Assembly: GCF_016735695.1 (NCBI RefSeq)
Contig: NZ_JAERQD010000003.1
Coordinates: 1-64,000, forward strand
DNA: 64,000 bases
Reading direction: 5' to 3'
Source of the DNA: Microvirga zambiensis WSM3693
GTDB lineage: Bacteria > Pseudomonadota > Alphaproteobacteria > Rhizobiales > Beijerinckiaceae
Shown: positions 63,860 to 64,000 of the stretch, piece by piece
Numbering within the stretch: the first letter of the stretch is position 1
Layout of the letters: each line of letters begins with the position of its first letter
Made by a program: the position numbers and the translations under genes
Notes under the pieces: model-generated
What the model was told of the DNA's origin: nothing
The model's input: the letters and a program-made list of their open reading frames with translations, nothing else
Databases searched by the model: none

Positions 63860-64000
63860 TCAGCCGCGGCTCGCAATCACGGCGGCGGAGCCTGCCATCA
63901 GCCCGGCCGCCGACCGATTGACGATGCGGATCTGACGGGAGGAGCGGATGAAGGAGCGCGCCCGTGCCGCGACCGACAGGTAAATCGTCTGGACCGCAAG
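63860..64000 (-). CDS. C-terminus of a LysE/RhtB-type exporter (partial)
   Basis: The last 46 codons are present: VAARARSFIRSSRQIRIVNR and then SAAGLMAGSAAVIASRG. The pattern of a basic stretch followed by a small-residue helix and the final short tail matches the end of LysE-family amino-acid exporters. The rest of the gene lies beyond the window. Family assignment from this end only is tentative. Confidence 0.55.
   Translation of the reverse strand, partial: LAVQTIYLSVAARARSFIRSSRQIRIVNRSAAGLMAGSAAVIASRG

Overview
The window is a 64 kb, high-GC chromosomal segment of an alphaproteobacterium. The order Hyphomicrobiales fits best, and I lean towards the Methylobacteriaceae (a Microvirga-like genome). 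The evidence is the gene order thyA / dihydrofolate reductase / hflK / hflC / DUF2065 / degP; fumC followed by a DUF4169 gene and a ribbon-helix-helix gene; an SspB-type ClpXP adaptor beside a circularly permuted, two-piece tmRNA gene; and peptide-leader attenuators before ilvB and leuA. The genus is inferred from family knowledge, not from a search. Almost everything is core or lineage-core chromosome. I see no prophage, insertion sequence, integrase or CRISPR array.

Layout. 1-585 is gene-free and full of REP-like inverted repeats. 586-10103 holds ligA, an AraC-type regulator with azlCD, aminopeptidase P, two very small genes, prmA, cfa and a small secreted Cys-containing protein. 10175-20040 holds the UvrD/PcrA helicase, a secreted peptide, an acyltransferase-3 membrane protein, a thioesterase, a FAD-linked oxidase and a 1190-aa AsmA-like protein. 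20386-24740 holds fumC-DUF4169-RHH, a divergent P450, sspB and the tmRNA gene.

24834-31797 is a long plus-strand block: thyA, DUF2293, GNAT, an AbrB/Doc toxin-antitoxin pair, dihydrofolate reductase, hflKC, DUF2065 and degP, closed by an intrinsic terminator. 31925-37611 holds acs, an alpha/beta hydrolase, serB, miaA and an RMD1-family protein. 37732-42949 is the branched-chain amino acid region: leader peptide and attenuator, ilvB, a GST, ilvN, DUF924 and ilvC. 42956-49779 holds a cNMP-binding patatin, small membrane and disordered proteins, DedA, pdxY and an SsuB/TauB-type ABC transporter. 50044-54303 holds phzF, a Nudix gene, a lipoprotein, the leucine leader with leuA, and tRNA-Lys. 54529-58053 holds an orphan ModA-like protein, small secreted and membrane proteins and an arsR-SRPBCC-VOC operon. 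58254-63130 is an ABC importer operon ending in an EEP-family phosphodiesterase. MarC and the C-terminus of a LysE-type exporter finish the window.

The strongest signals beyond ordinary genes are the two attenuators, the permuted ssrA next to its adaptor gene sspB, the toxin-antitoxin pair translationally coupled to dihydrofolate reductase, two families of dispersed intergenic repeats (one doubling as terminators), several unlisted small genes of 34-51 codons, and short coupling ORFs with ATGA junctions. No clearly new multi-gene system was found. The importer/EEP operon is the best candidate for an uncharacterised nutrient pathway.
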